A DNA stretch of 64,000 bases from Halocatena marina (lineage in GTDB: Archaea > Halobacteriota > Halobacteria > Halobacteriales > Haloarculaceae). Both the position numbers and the translations under genes were made by a program. The stretch lies in NCBI RefSeq assembly GCF_025913575.1, contig NZ_CP109785.1, forward strand, positions 2,542,001 to 2,606,000, given 5' to 3'. The notes beneath the pieces were generated by a model. That model saw only the letters and a list, made by a program, of their open reading frames with translations, was not told where the DNA came from and did no database searches. Positions 1 to 10,313 of this stretch are shown here, piece after piece (position 1 is the stretch's first letter; every line of letters begins with the position of its first letter).

Positions 1-639
1 ATCGCTTCCGTCAGTGAGGGTCGCCCACCGAACGTCCGACTTGTTTCCGTAGTCTTGCGGGCGGACGTAGGGGACATACTGCTCTTCGACCGTCCCACCA
101 TAGACACCGGTTTTCATCCCAGTCTTCCGATCGGGATACGTTTCGTGGGGGCCACGTCCGTACCAGTCGAACTGCTGGAGTGAATCTTGAAGCCCGAGCT
201 GAACGCCCACGCGACCGATCCAACTCGAAATCGCTTCTTTCAGTGCATCGTTCGGTGTTGCACGAACTCCCAGCAGGATATCGCCGGTCCCGAGCACGTG
301 ATAGAGATAATCCGTTGCAAAGGCCGCATCCTCACCGGGCGCAGAGACCGTCGTCTCGAAGTGGATGCGCAGTACCTGATCGGCAATGGATTCAACCGAG
401 ACAGATTTCACCGTGTGATCGAGTCTGTCGAGTCCAGCAGCACGCCACTCTTCGACTTCGGCCGATCCCCAGCTGACGTTTTCGTTCGAGATTGGCGTCC
501 GCCAAACGTTGAACCGAGGACCACGCCCACTCACGAGCAGTTCCCGTCCGTCGTGTTTCATCGACGTGAGTCCACTCGTCTTATCGAACGTGTACTCGAA
601 TCCAGATCCACTGACTGTGATTGTGTCTGTTGTACTCAT
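1..639 (-). CDS. Beta-galactosidase C-terminal (domain 5) polypeptide, partial
   Basis: This frame runs off the left edge, so only the N-terminal 213 residues are visible. It matches the last domain of LacZ-type GH2 beta-galactosidases, with a VSGSGFEYTFDK start and the conserved segment WYGRGPHETYPDR, known from LacM and E. coli LacZ domain 5. This domain helps complete the active site. The ATG lies 12 nt after the TAA of the upstream large-subunit gene and in the same frame. The split sits exactly at the domain 4/5 linker, as in LacL/LacM. There is no signal peptide of its own and no clear Shine-Dalgarno sequence. It is either a natural small subunit or the downstream part of a nonsense-interrupted lacZ. 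Confidence 0.75.
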   Translation of the reverse strand, partial: MSTTDTITVSGSGFEYTFDKTSGLTSMKHDGRELLVSGRGPRFNVWRTPISNENVSWGSAEVEEWRAAGLDRLDHTVKSVSVESIADQVLRIHFETTVSAPGEDAAFATDYLYHVLGTGDILLGVRATPNDALKEAISSWIGRVGVQLGLQDSLQQFDWYGRGPHETYPDRKTGMKTGVYGGTVEEQYVPYVRPQDYGNKSDVRWATLTDGSD

Positions 640-651
640 AGGTTTCCAGAA

Positions 652-3600
652 TTAATTGTTCACCGAGATATCCGGCATCTCCGAGATCTGTTCGAGAGCA
701 GGGGTTGGAACGTCGAACGGTAGTTCGAACTGCTCGAAGGCGATCTCATGGCCCGCATCGGCGTACCACGTATTCTCAGCGAGGTGGAAGCTGACGACGA
801 GCCAGTAGTCCGCGCCGGGTTCGAGTTCCGGCTGATCAAAAGGAATCTCGACTGTGGTTGTGTCGTTCGGTTCAAGTTCGATATCGAGTGATCCCTGTTG
901 GAGAGTGTCACCGTCCGCGCGCAGCTGCCACTGCGTTTCGAGGGCAGAGAGATTCGTAAAGTTGTAGCGGTTGGTGACCTCCACGAGACCAGCAGCGAGA
1001 TCAGCCCCGCGCAGCCGAACCGGCTGATGAGCTTTTTTCAGCTGCCAGAGTTCGGGCCGGGGAACGCGGTCTGCGTCGACGAGACCGTTACAGCAGAACG
1101 GATCGACGCCGTACGAACGGAAGGTGCCGTCGGTCTCGAACGTCTCGAAATCGAGCCAGAGCACGGCACTGCTTCCGGGATCAGAACTACCCAGCTCGTT
1201 GGCCGAGAGACCTCGATCGTGGATGGCTGCCCGTCGGTAGCGAGCGTTCGAGAGCCAGCCCTCCCAGTTCGCCCGGTGTTTGTCCGCGTTCCGGCCGATG
1301 TTGACCGGCCGTGGATTGTGATTGATACTGCCGTCGTGTGGGGTCGATGCCAACTGCGTGCCGTCCACGTAAAGACGTAGTTCGCTTCCGGTGTGAACGC
1401 CAGCGACGTGGTGCCAGTTCCCGTACCAACCGTCAGGGACGGTCGATTCGGCGGTGACCCACTCTTCGTCGGGATCGTAGACGAAGAACTGGAGTGTCGA
1501 CTCATCGCTCATCTTCAATCCGTACTGAGTGTCACCCTTTGTGAGGAAGGCGTCCGACCCGGTCCACGGCTGCCGGGGCTGCACCTCGATTTCGAGGGTT
1601 AGCCCAGACTCTGTGACGTCGAGGCTCGGATCGCGGTACAGTTCGACCCAGTCATCGAGTCCCGAAAGCTCGACTGCCGATCCTCCTTTCGCATCAACCA
1701 CAGTTGGTTTACCGTGGAAGACGCCGTCATTTCCGTATTCGGTAGCATCGGGTGTAGTGGTGTGTTTCTCGTCGAGCCGTTGATTCACCCAGTCCCAGAT
1801 GAAGCCACCCTGCAACTGATCGTGTTCCTCGATCTCTTCCCAAAATCGCTCGACGAGACCGAGGCTGTTTCCCATCGCGTGATTGTACTCGCCCATGACG
1901 GCCGGGCGCTGTTCGTCTTCATCATCGGCAATGTCGACGAGATCGGAGGGGCTGATGTACCGCGGACCGATAACATCTGCGTAGGGAGCGACGCCACCGT
2001 TGTTTGCCTGGTGGTATAAGAACCTGGTTGGGTCGACGCCCTTTCCCGCATCGCCGTCGCTGTCCAAATCAGTCCCCTCGACGTACTCGGCCATGTCGAA
2101 GTGTGCTGGACCGAGACCGGCTTCGTTCCCGGTGCTCCACATGAAGATGCTGGCCTGATTCTTCCACTGCTGAATCATCCGTGCGAATCGATCCATGAAC
2201 TGCGCATGAAACGCTGGGTACTCATCGACGAGTTCGGGATTCTGGTGCGTTTCGACGTTGACCTCATCACACACGTAGAAGCCGAGTTCGTCTGCGAACT
2301 CGTAGAACTCGGGACCGCGCGGATAGTGCGAATTCCGGAGTGCGTTGATATTGAACTGTTTCAGCCGCTCTAGCTCTTCGCGCCGCATTTCCTCGGTCAT
2401 GGTTCGACCGAGTTCAGGGTGGTGTTCGTGGTGGTTGACGCCCTTGAAGTCGACCGGTTCGCCATTGACGTGGATCTGGCCGTCGAGGATCTCGTATTCG
2501 CGGAATCCAAACTTCGCAAGCTGGGCTTCAGTGGACGACCGCGATCTGAGCTGTCGGAGTTCGAACCCGACGCGGTATAAGTTCGGATGTTCTGCAGACC
2601 ACTTCGAAGGGGATGCAACATCAATCGAGAAAGAGACGCCAACGCTGTCTCCCGCCGGCACGTCGATGGTGGTTGAGGTCGTCTTCACGCGCCGATAGTT
2701 AGGATCAAAGAGGTGGGTTCGAAGTTTGTACGTTCCCGCACTGTCAGCGTAGTTCGCAACTTCGGCGTCCACGTGGAGCGTTCCGTTCTCGTAGTTATCG
2801 TCAAGACTGGGACGAAGGAAGTAATCGCGGAGGTGAGCGTTTGGCGTCGAGTACAGTGAAACGTCACGGAAGATCCCCGCAAAGTGCCACATATCTTGAT
2901 TTTCGAGGTAACTTCCGTCGGACCAGCGGAAGACTTGGACACCGATTTCGTTCTCACCGGACTGAAGAGCAGCAGTAACGTCGAACTCTGCGGCAGTCAT
3001 CGATCCTTTGTCAAAGCCGACGTAGTCGCCATTGATCCACACGAAGTACGCGGATTTCACGCCATCGAAGCGAAGAAACGTCCGACGGTCGTCCATCCAT
3101 CGATCTGGCACTGTGAACGTCCGCTGGTACGTTCCAACCGGGTTGATGTCGCTTGGGACGGACGGCGGATCGTACGGGGAGAGATCGAGGGTGATGTTTC
3201 GGTACATCGAGTGACCGAAGCCGTCGGCTTGCCAGACGCTGGGAACTGTGGTAGTGTCCCACGAACCAACCGTGTCGAATTCGCTGGGTGCGTTCGCTGG
3301 ATTGAGCGCCCAGTGGAAGTTCCAATTTCCGTTCAACGACTCGAAATACGGGGACTGCTGCCACCGTTGGAGCGGTGATTTGTTCGCTCGATCGTGAGCG
3401 AGTGCCGATCTAACCGAGAGGTACGGAACTGTCGGGACGTGGCCCGATTCCTGATTCTCTTCGATCAACTCGGGATTCTCGATATACTCCTCGAGAGGAA
3501 TATCACCAGGGGACATCGACGGCGTCACCGATGTCGGTGCTGCCGACCCACATTCACTCAGTCCGGGAAGGAGTGCGATACTACTGGTTGCCAGAAATGT

Positions 3601-3666
3601 CCGACGCGTCATATCGAGCGTCGAGCGTTCCGTGGAGTCGTCTGGGTTCGGAGTTATGTCACTCAT
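652..3666 (-). CDS. Exported GH2 beta-galactosidase, large part, with inserted LamG domain
   Basis: 1004 residues. A Tat motif (MTRRTFLA, residues 19-26) is followed by a hydrophobic stretch and a cysteine at 39, suggesting Tat export, perhaps as a lipoprotein. The GH2 sugar-binding domain covers about 100-275 and the TIM barrel about 395-635. The acid/base Glu515 is in WSTGNEAG and the nucleophile Glu593 is in MGEYNHAMGNSLG. A concanavalin/LamG-like domain (about 650-840) is inserted in the loop just before the LacZ motif FCCNGLVDADR, where E. coli LacZ has none. The frame stops at TAA (652-654) after domain 4, and the missing domain 5 follows in the same frame. A TTAATATT box at 3692-3700 supports the ATG at 3666. 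Expected reaction: hydrolysis of terminal beta-galactosides outside the membrane. Confidence 0.85.
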   Translation of the reverse strand: MSDITPNPDDSTERSTLDMTRRTFLATSSIALLPGLSECGSAAPTSVTPSMSPGDIPLEEYIENPELIEENQESGHVPTVPYLSVRSALAHDRANKSPLQRWQQSPYFESLNGNWNFHWALNPANAPSEFDTVGSWDTTTVPSVWQADGFGHSMYRNITLDLSPYDPPSVPSDINPVGTYQRTFTVPDRWMDDRRTFLRFDGVKSAYFVWINGDYVGFDKGSMTAAEFDVTAALQSGENEIGVQVFRWSDGSYLENQDMWHFAGIFRDVSLYSTPNAHLRDYFLRPSLDDNYENGTLHVDAEVANYADSAGTYKLRTHLFDPNYRRVKTTSTTIDVPAGDSVGVSFSIDVASPSKWSAEHPNLYRVGFELRQLRSRSSTEAQLAKFGFREYEILDGQIHVNGEPVDFKGVNHHEHHPELGRTMTEEMRREELERLKQFNINALRNSHYPRGPEFYEFADELGFYVCDEVNVETHQNPELVDEYPAFHAQFMDRFARMIQQWKNQASIFMWSTGNEAGLGPAHFDMAEYVEGTDLDSDGDAGKGVDPTRFLYHQANNGGVAPYADVIGPRYISPSDLVDIADDEDEQRPAVMGEYNHAMGNSLGLVERFWEEIEEHDQLQGGFIWDWVNQRLDEKHTTTPDATEYGNDGVFHGKPTVVDAKGGSAVELSGLDDWVELYRDPSLDVTESGLTLEIEVQPRQPWTGSDAFLTKGDTQYGLKMSDESTLQFFVYDPDEEWVTAESTVPDGWYGNWHHVAGVHTGSELRLYVDGTQLASTPHDGSINHNPRPVNIGRNADKHRANWEGWLSNARYRRAAIHDRGLSANELGSSDPGSSAVLWLDFETFETDGTFRSYGVDPFCCNGLVDADRVPRPELWQLKKAHQPVRLRGADLAAGLVEVTNRYNFTNLSALETQWQLRADGDTLQQGSLDIELEPNDTTTVEIPFDQPELEPGADYWLVVSFHLAENTWYADAGHEIAFEQFELPFDVPTPALEQISEMPDISVNN

Positions 3667-3845
3667 GTATATAGTACTTCAACGCTATACCAAATATTAA
3701 CTCACAACGATATATTTTAAATATTGTTATCAAAATAATTCAATTTTCATATTCGATAGTGCAAATAGCTTAGGGTCGAAGTGTTCTGCTGATGTTCGAG
3801 AATAACGAGCGGAGCTGTTCGCTCTCGGGTGAAAACGGAGTGGAG

Positions 3846-4814
3846 TTAGTTGGGAAAAATGCTCTCAGGAAGATACGCCGAAACCGTCCAGTTCGGTTGG
3901 TCAACGACTTCGTTGATTTTGAGGTCGACAATCGCCGAGCAGAGAATATACGCTTTGGCACGCGAAAGCCCGCGTTCGTCGTGGAGGTGCTCGATCATCT
4001 GTCGGACAGCCTTCTTTGTAGCTGTCATCAGATCCTCATCAATTCCAGTTGTGCCGTACATCGGTTCGTCTATCCCGGTTGGTGTGTACGGTCCAGTCGT
4101 CTCGAACTGCGGTTGGCTGATATCCATGTCTGATCGGATGTCGAAGCGTGCAGTGACGAACATCGGTGCTTCGACGCCCGTGACGCAGACCTCACCATCT
4201 CCCTGTGCAGCGTGACAATCTCCGACTGAAAAGAGCGCATCATCGACAGCGACTGGTAAGTAGAGTGTCGAGCCAGCCGTCAGATGTTTCACATCCATGT
4301 TGCCCCCGACCGAACGTGGCGGGAGTGTGTCGTGTTCACCCGCCTCCTCTGGTGCGACACCGATCACACCCGGGAATGGATCGAGTGGGATGTCAATGTC
4401 GTTCACGAAGTGTCCCACGTCGCCCTCAAGATCCCAAATGTGAAGCCCCGGATCCGAAAACTCCTCAGGGAGCAATCCGAGATCCATCTCTCCAGGGAAG
4501 AATACGTTGTATCCCCACCCCTTGTGCTGGAACGCGAGCAGTTCGACAGCGAGCACGTCACCCGGTTGCGCTCCTTCGACGGCGACCGGCCCAGTCAGTG
4601 GATGGACGGGGTCGAAGCTCACGCTGGGAACGTCCGCAGCTGTCGTCTGTACATCGATCTGACCATCCACGGCGTCACGGCACTCGAAGCGGACGACGTC
4701 GCCCTGCTCGACCGTGAGGACCGGATCGAGGCTGTTATCCCACACACTGTGGATGTTTTCGTCCGCATCACTCAGTCGATGATCGACGGTGTATCCGTGA
4801 TCGTGGTGTGTCAT
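3846..4814 (-). CDS. Acetamidase/formamidase family amidohydrolase
   Basis: 322 residues, the usual length of the FmdA/AmdA family, which hydrolyses formamide or acetamide to ammonia and the acid in the cytoplasm. Visible family signatures are HPLTGPV (71-77), GGNMDVKH (170-177) and GDCHAAQGDGEV (198-209). A TTTATG box at 4842-4847 lies 28-33 nt upstream of the ATG, consistent with a leaderless transcript. The gene is divergent from the HTH-10 regulator at 4912, separated by about 97 bp, so that regulator is a plausible controller. The substrate cannot be read from sequence. Confidence 0.85.
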   Translation of the reverse strand: MTHHDHGYTVDHRLSDADENIHSVWDNSLDPVLTVEQGDVVRFECRDAVDGQIDVQTTAADVPSVSFDPVHPLTGPVAVEGAQPGDVLAVELLAFQHKGWGYNVFFPGEMDLGLLPEEFSDPGLHIWDLEGDVGHFVNDIDIPLDPFPGVIGVAPEEAGEHDTLPPRSVGGNMDVKHLTAGSTLYLPVAVDDALFSVGDCHAAQGDGEVCVTGVEAPMFVTARFDIRSDMDISQPQFETTGPYTPTGIDEPMYGTTGIDEDLMTATKKAVRQMIEHLHDERGLSRAKAYILCSAIVDLKINEVVDQPNWTVSAYLPESIFPN

Positions 4815-4911
4815 ACGCCATCATCTAACGTGGCAACAAGGCATAAATCCACGTTCTAACACGCTACCACAGCAATCAGATCAGTACGTCTTTCCGAACG
4901 ATTGTTCTATT

Positions 4912-5580
4912 ATGAACGTGAGCACGATCATAACTGTTGACATTCCCGCCGACGAGTTCGCGCTTCAGGAGACGCTTGAATCTGTTTCTGATATCGAATT
5001 CGAAGTCGAGCGTGTGGCCGCACACGAGGGTGACAGCGTGACACCGTATATTTGGGTCACGTCCGATGTCCTCGATCAAGTAGACGAAGCGTTCGAAAAT
5101 GATCCCAGCATTAGACACGCTGAATTGCTGGAAACGGTCGACGGATCGTGGCTCTATCGCATGGACTGGATTGAGAAAATTGAACTCATTACGTACATGC
5201 TGACAGAAGAAGAGGCGACCGTGATGGATGCATACGGACGAGAAGATCGGTGGACGCTTCGAATTCTCTTTCCCAAGCACGATGGACTGTCACGGACCAA
5301 TGAGTTCTGTGAGAACGCTGAGCTGACATTTACTGTCAAAACAATCCACGAAATGGAGGCTAACCGACATGGTCGCTTCGGGCTGACTGAGAAACAACAC
5401 GAGACGCTACAGACGGCGATCGAGAACGGATTTTACGACATTCCACGGAGCGTGACCATCGACGAACTCGCGGGCGAACTCGATGTTACTCACCAAGCGA
5501 TCTCCGAGCGACTCCGACGTGCACATCGAAACCTCGTGCAGGACGCGCTGCTTCTCGGACCACCGAGAGACGCAAACTGA
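4912..5580 (+). CDS. HTH-10 (bacterio-opsin activator-like) transcriptional regulator
   Basis: 222 residues. The N-terminal two thirds form an alpha/beta sensor region. The C-terminus (about 157-215) has the haloarchaeal HTH-10 signature: LTEKQHETL, then GFYDIPR, then LAGELDVTHQAISERLRR. Such proteins are DNA-binding regulators, often of neighbouring catabolic genes. It is divergent from the acetamidase/formamidase gene, which is the best target guess (inference). A second member of the family lies at 32712-33347. Confidence 0.85.
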   Translation: MNVSTIITVDIPADEFALQETLESVSDIEFEVERVAAHEGDSVTPYIWVTSDVLDQVDEAFENDPSIRHAELLETVDGSWLYRMDWIEKIELITYMLTEEEATVMDAYGREDRWTLRILFPKHDGLSRTNEFCENAELTFTVKTIHEMEANRHGRFGLTEKQHETLQTAIENGFYDIPRSVTIDELAGELDVTHQAISERLRRAHRNLVQDALLLGPPRDAN

Positions 5581-5648
5581 CACAGTTGAAACAGAGCGCA
5601 GGAATGTGCAGGCCCAAGCATCAGTTTGGTGTCGGTCGAACGGTGTCT

Positions 5649-6041
5649 GTGAATTACGAAGCGTTCATAGAGAACGTCGAGAGCCGGTCAGATCTCGACT
5701 CACGAAAGGAAGCAGTGACAGCCGCTGACGCGACGCTACAGACGCTCAGTCAGCGTATTTCTCGGGGAGAAGCAACTAATCTCGCCAAACGACTCCCTGA
5801 CGAACTCGCCGACTCGGTGACCACAGACGAGACCGAGAGTGCCGAAGAGTTCTCAGCTGATGTATTCGTCGAACGAGTCCAAACCTACGAACAGGAGCAC
5901 ACGACACTCGATGCGGCTCACGCCGATCGACATGTACAGGCGGTCCTCGAAAGCCTCTCAGAAGCGATCAATCGCAACGAATGGCGCAGTGTGCGATCGC
6001 AACTGCCATCCGACTATGGATCTCTCTATGAAACGAATTGA
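5649..6041 (+). CDS. DUF2267-like protein
   Basis: About 130 residues from the GTG that gives VNYEAFIENV, the form in which DUF2267 proteins normally begin. An upstream in-frame ATG at 5586 would add a cysteine-containing, unrelated-looking leader, and GTG 5643 is also possible. The sequence has two similar helical halves (FIENVESR..., then FVERVQTYEQEHT...), as in DUF2267, with LSQRISRGEATNLAKRLP and LSEAINRNEWRSVRSQLP as the paired ends. No biochemical function is known. It follows the regulator gene on the same strand after about 70 bp. Confidence 0.65.
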   Translation: MNYEAFIENVESRSDLDSRKEAVTAADATLQTLSQRISRGEATNLAKRLPDELADSVTTDETESAEEFSADVFVERVQTYEQEHTTLDAAHADRHVQAVLESLSEAINRNEWRSVRSQLPSDYGSLYETN

Positions 6042-6147
6042 TAGCACGTCGTTATCATATGCTGGAATAGCGCTGTACTGAAGTTTCCCTTCCAGAATAT
6101 AGGAGAAACCAGAAACAATCGCCCACGGAACGGCCCTGTTCAGTATC

Positions 6148-6153
6148 TTTAAG
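6148..6153 (+). promoter_or_regulatory. TATA-like box of the DUF4013 gene
   Basis: TTTAAG, 26-31 nt upstream of the ATG at 6179. This spacing fits a leaderless haloarchaeal mRNA and decides for ATG 6179 over the in-frame GTG at 6161. Confidence 0.5.
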
Positions 6154-6178
6154 AACGGAGGTGTATTTGTCTTGGCTC

Positions 6179-6886
6179 ATGTTGGGTGATGCGATCGCGT
6201 TCCCGAAGGCGCGGGAGGGATGGCTACGAACGATCGCAGTCGGCGGATTGTTGTTCGTTACATCGGTTTTCGTGCTGCCGTTACTGTTTCTTCTTGGCTA
6301 CTCTGTTCGAGTAATCCGGACGGGAGTTGCTGGCGAGACAACGCCACCGACGTTCGAAAAATGGGGTGACCTTCTCGTAAGCGGCTTGAAGCTGTTCACC
6401 ATACAGCTCATTTACGCGATCGTCGCTCTCTTCAGTCTCACGTTCTCTGCACTCTGTCTCGCACTTCTCCGTCCAGAACTAGCACAAGCGGCCCAAACAG
6501 ATGCACAGACACCGGAGGCGGTGTCGAATATGCAATTCTCAGCACCTGAACTGACTGTTGTTCTGGTCGCGTATCTTCTTCTCTTCTTGATCGCGTACGT
6601 ATCACTCGCAGCGACAGCGAGGTTCGCAGAAGAGGACCGATTCAAAGCCGCATTCGAGTTCCGGACCGTCGTTAGAACTGCACTCACGAGCGAATTCTTC
6701 GTCGGCTTCGTGCTCTTTCTGGCAGTTGGACTCGTTCTTGGAACGGTCGGTATCATGCTATCGTGGATGATCGTCGGCCTTTTCCTCATATTCTACACAT
6801 ATGTCGTCGCATCCTACCTCATCGGCCGAGGCTACGGGAACGCCAACAAGACAGACAACCCACAGACTGCCCGCAGCGGGACATAA
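6179..6886 (+). CDS. DUF4013 family integral membrane protein
   Basis: About 235 residues beginning MLGDAIAFPKAREGW, the characteristic opening of haloarchaeal DUF4013 proteins. There are about five hydrophobic segments, including LLFVTSVFVLPLLFLLGY near residue 25 and pairs near 80, 125, 180 and 205. The conserved GYSVRVIR then PPTFEKWGDLLVSGLK segment follows the first membrane span. The role of the family is unknown. A clear paralogue is encoded at 62867-63658. Both begin with the same L-(Y/F)P(R/K) segment and a (N/E)DWG or KWGDL motif after the first helix. Confidence 0.8.
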   Translation: MLGDAIAFPKAREGWLRTIAVGGLLFVTSVFVLPLLFLLGYSVRVIRTGVAGETTPPTFEKWGDLLVSGLKLFTIQLIYAIVALFSLTFSALCLALLRPELAQAAQTDAQTPEAVSNMQFSAPELTVVLVAYLLLFLIAYVSLAATARFAEEDRFKAAFEFRTVVRTALTSEFFVGFVLFLAVGLVLGTVGIMLSWMIVGLFLIFYTYVVASYLIGRGYGNANKTDNPQTARSGT

Positions 6887-7105
6887 CACAATAGAGCATT
6901 GGGTAGCATGTTTCAGCTCGTCCACAGATCCGGCTTTGTAATTGAATGATTATTTGAATCGTGATCGGCAGATCAGGACGACCACAGCCTCGTTTTCGGA
7001 AGCACCAGCTCTTCGAATCAGATTCCACGAGTGCTGATCGTCGAATCGAGGAAGGACCCGTATCGAGAACAGTAAGCACTTGATGCTCTCGCTGGTAGTT
7101 CCACT

Positions 7106-8173
7106 ATGCGAATCGCCGACCGGCAGCGGGTCGAGGGTGGACACGAGCGTATCACGGTCGTGCCCGAAAGCCTCGACGATCTCTGGCATCTCTCGAATGT
7201 TCTTGAACCCGGCGACGCGGTCGGGGGCGACACGCACCGCCGCGTCAGACGCGACGACGACCAGCTTCGGGATACAGGAGGCGAGCGCGAGCACATGTAC
7301 GTCACGATCGAAGTCGATGATGTCGAATTTGCGCGGTTTGCGAACCGTTTGCGCGTCTCTGGAACCATCTCCGACTGTTCGCGTGAGGACCAGCTCGGTT
7401 TCCACCACACGCTGAACGTCGAGGAGAACAACGAGATCGAGATCACGAAGCGGTGGAAGCCCGACCAGCTTGAGCGGCTTACGGAAGCCGTCGAAGCGAG
7501 TGAGAACCCAGATGTCGCTATTGCGACCGTCGAGGAGGGAGCGGCTCACGTCCACACAGTCGCCCAGTACGGCGCCGAAGAGCGAACGTCCCTTACTGGC
7601 CCAACCGGGAAGGGAGAGTACGCACGGTCACGGACTGAACTCTTCTCCGAACTGACAGCGGTGCTATCGCGGATGAGTGTAGACGCGATTATCCTCGCTG
7701 GACCGGGCTTTACGAAACAGGACGCATACAAACACATCGAGGAGAACGCACCTGACCTCGCGGAGCTAATCACGATGGTGGATACGAGTTCGGTGGGTGA
7801 CCGTGGCGTCCACGAGGTGTTGAAACGGGGCGCGGTCGAAGACGTGCAGGCAGAGACGCGCATCGCTCGCGAGGCCGAACTCATCGATCAGTTGATGCAG
7901 GAGATCGCGCAAGGAGCACAGGCGACCTACGGGATCGATGGCGTCGCCGAAGCCGCCGAGTACGGAGCAATTGAGACGCTGCTCGTCGTCGATGATCGCC
8001 TGCGCGAAGAGCGCGGCGGTGACGGTAAGTGGGATCGTAGCGTCAACGCGCTCCTCGAAACGGTCGATCAGAAAGGTGGAGATATCGTCGTGTTCTCGGG
8101 TGAATTCGATCCCGGTGAACAGTTGCACAACCTCGGAGGAATCGCTGCTCTTCTCCGCTATCGCTTGGAGTGA
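7106..8173 (+). CDS. pelA: aPelota, mRNA surveillance/ribosome rescue factor
   Basis: 355 residues, full length for archaeal Pelota/Dom34. It has an N-terminal Lsm-like domain (about 1-130, [11 protein letters not shown] and the family [14 protein letters not shown] end), a central eRF1-like domain 2 (about 135-260, [17 protein letters not shown]) and a C-terminal domain 3 ending [12 protein letters not shown]. It lacks the GGQ peptide-release motif, as Pelota does. It acts in the cytoplasm, occupying the ribosomal A site of stalled ribosomes and recruiting the ABCE1 ATPase, which is encoded at 41651-43477 in this window. The start is the first ATG, giving MRIADRQRV. The preceding 220 bp hold no other gene that I can see. 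Confidence 0.92.
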   Translation: MRIADRQRVEGGHERITVVPESLDDLWHLSNVLEPGDAVGGDTHRRVRRDDDQLRDTGGEREHMYVTIEVDDVEFARFANRLRVSGTISDCSREDQLGFHHTLNVEENNEIEITKRWKPDQLERLTEAVEASENPDVAIATVEEGAAHVHTVAQYGAEERTSLTGPTGKGEYARSRTELFSELTAVLSRMSVDAIILAGPGFTKQDAYKHIEENAPDLAELITMVDTSSVGDRGVHEVLKRGAVEDVQAETRIAREAELIDQLMQEIAQGAQATYGIDGVAEAAEYGAIETLLVVDDRLREERGGDGKWDRSVNALLETVDQKGGDIVVFSGEFDPGEQLHNLGGIAALLRYRLE

Positions 8174-8218
8174 GCGGTTCTTAGCTGCAAGAGCGTGAGG
8201 AGACAGCGGAGATGGAAT

Positions 8219-8773
8219 CTACATTCTCTCTTGCCACTCCTCGCGGAGTAGTCCGTACCAGTGGATATCGTGGTACTCACCTCGGAACCACGCTGCCTGC
8301 CGGAGTGTGCCTTCGTGCTCGAATCCCAGCGACTCTAACAGATTGATTGAAGCGTCGTTGAAACTACCAGAACGAGCGCTCACTCGCCGAAGATTCCGAT
8401 CCTCGAACGCGTACTGTATCATACGCGCGGCAGCGTCGGAACCGTACCCTTGGCCGTGATGTTCGGGCGCGAGCCAGTAGGCGAGTTCTGCAGCACGCGA
8501 TCGAACCGTCTCATCCGGCCCGTACTGGGATCCCGTCAGTGAGATGATTCCCAGCGGTTCCGCACCGTCACAGACGAGACACTGCACGCCATCTGCATCT
8601 GAGATCACGCGTTCGAAGAACTCAGCGCCTTGCTTGCGGTTCATCGGGTTGATATCGAGCGCGGCACGCCAGACACGAGGGTCGTTCATACAGCGTTGGA
8701 TGAATTCGATGTCTGCTTCTTCTGCCGGTCGGAGGGTTATCGTTTCTCCCTCCAGAAAGATTGGTCCTGGCAT
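8219..8773 (-). CDS. GNAT acetyltransferase (RimJ/RimL type)
   Basis: 184 residues. It starts with the RimJ/RimL-like segment FLEGETITLRPAEEADIEFI and carries the acetyl-CoA pyrophosphate-binding loop APEHHGQGYGSDAA (about 103-115), then INLLESLGFEHEGTLRQ near 143-159. These transfer acetyl groups to protein N-termini or small amines. The substrate is not predictable. It is convergent with pelA (45 bp apart), and its 5' side faces the tnpB element. Confidence 0.85.
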   Translation of the reverse strand: MPGPIFLEGETITLRPAEEADIEFIQRCMNDPRVWRAALDINPMNRKQGAEFFERVISDADGVQCLVCDGAEPLGIISLTGSQYGPDETVRSRAAELAYWLAPEHHGQGYGSDAAARMIQYAFEDRNLRRVSARSGSFNDASINLLESLGFEHEGTLRQAAWFRGEYHDIHWYGLLREEWQERM

Positions 8774-8781
8774 ACTGCATC

Positions 8782-8898
8782 ATGTTACTTGGCGGGGAAA
8801 ACACTGACGCGGGCGTGTATTCTGCTGTCATTCACCACAAGTCGCACGTGGTCATCACCCACGACGAGCACGACCGAGTCGACTGTAAGGGAGATTAC
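8782..8898 (+). other. Short open stretch left of the IS element, possible gene remnant
   Basis: An open frame starting at ATG 8782 (MLLGGENTDAGVYSAVIHHK...) has haloarchaeal-looking codon use, with a histidine- and aspartate-rich run (HHKSHVVITHDEHDR). It enters the tnpB element near 8899 and then ends at an unrelated stop. It could be the head of a gene cut by the insertion, or chance. I do not recognise a family. Confidence 0.2.
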
Positions 8899-8916
8899 GG
8901 AAGTGCAAGGAGAAAG

Positions 8917-8936
8917 CCCCGTGCTTTAGCGCGGGG
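8917..8936 (+). repeat. Left-end hairpin of the tnpB element
   Basis: CCCCGTGC-TTTA-GCGCGGGG: an 8-bp stem including one T-G pair, with a 4-nt loop. It matches the right-end hairpin in stem length, loop and the following GGATG. Confidence 0.7.
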
Positions 8937-9029
8937 ATGGATCCGACACTACCTTCCACGAACCACCGTCGATAGCATGGCCTGATATTCTAATAGTTTC
9001 TTAAGATAGCGTATTCAATTACAGCTGTA

Positions 9030-10310
<1,281 letters not shown>

Positions 10311-10313
10311 ATG

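Noticed and set aside
652..654. TAA in lacZ, TGA-TAG in tnpB and TAA in the aldolase as signs of a recoded stop codon
   Set aside because: Three different stop codons, and many genes in the window end normally with each of them; independent lesions are simpler.
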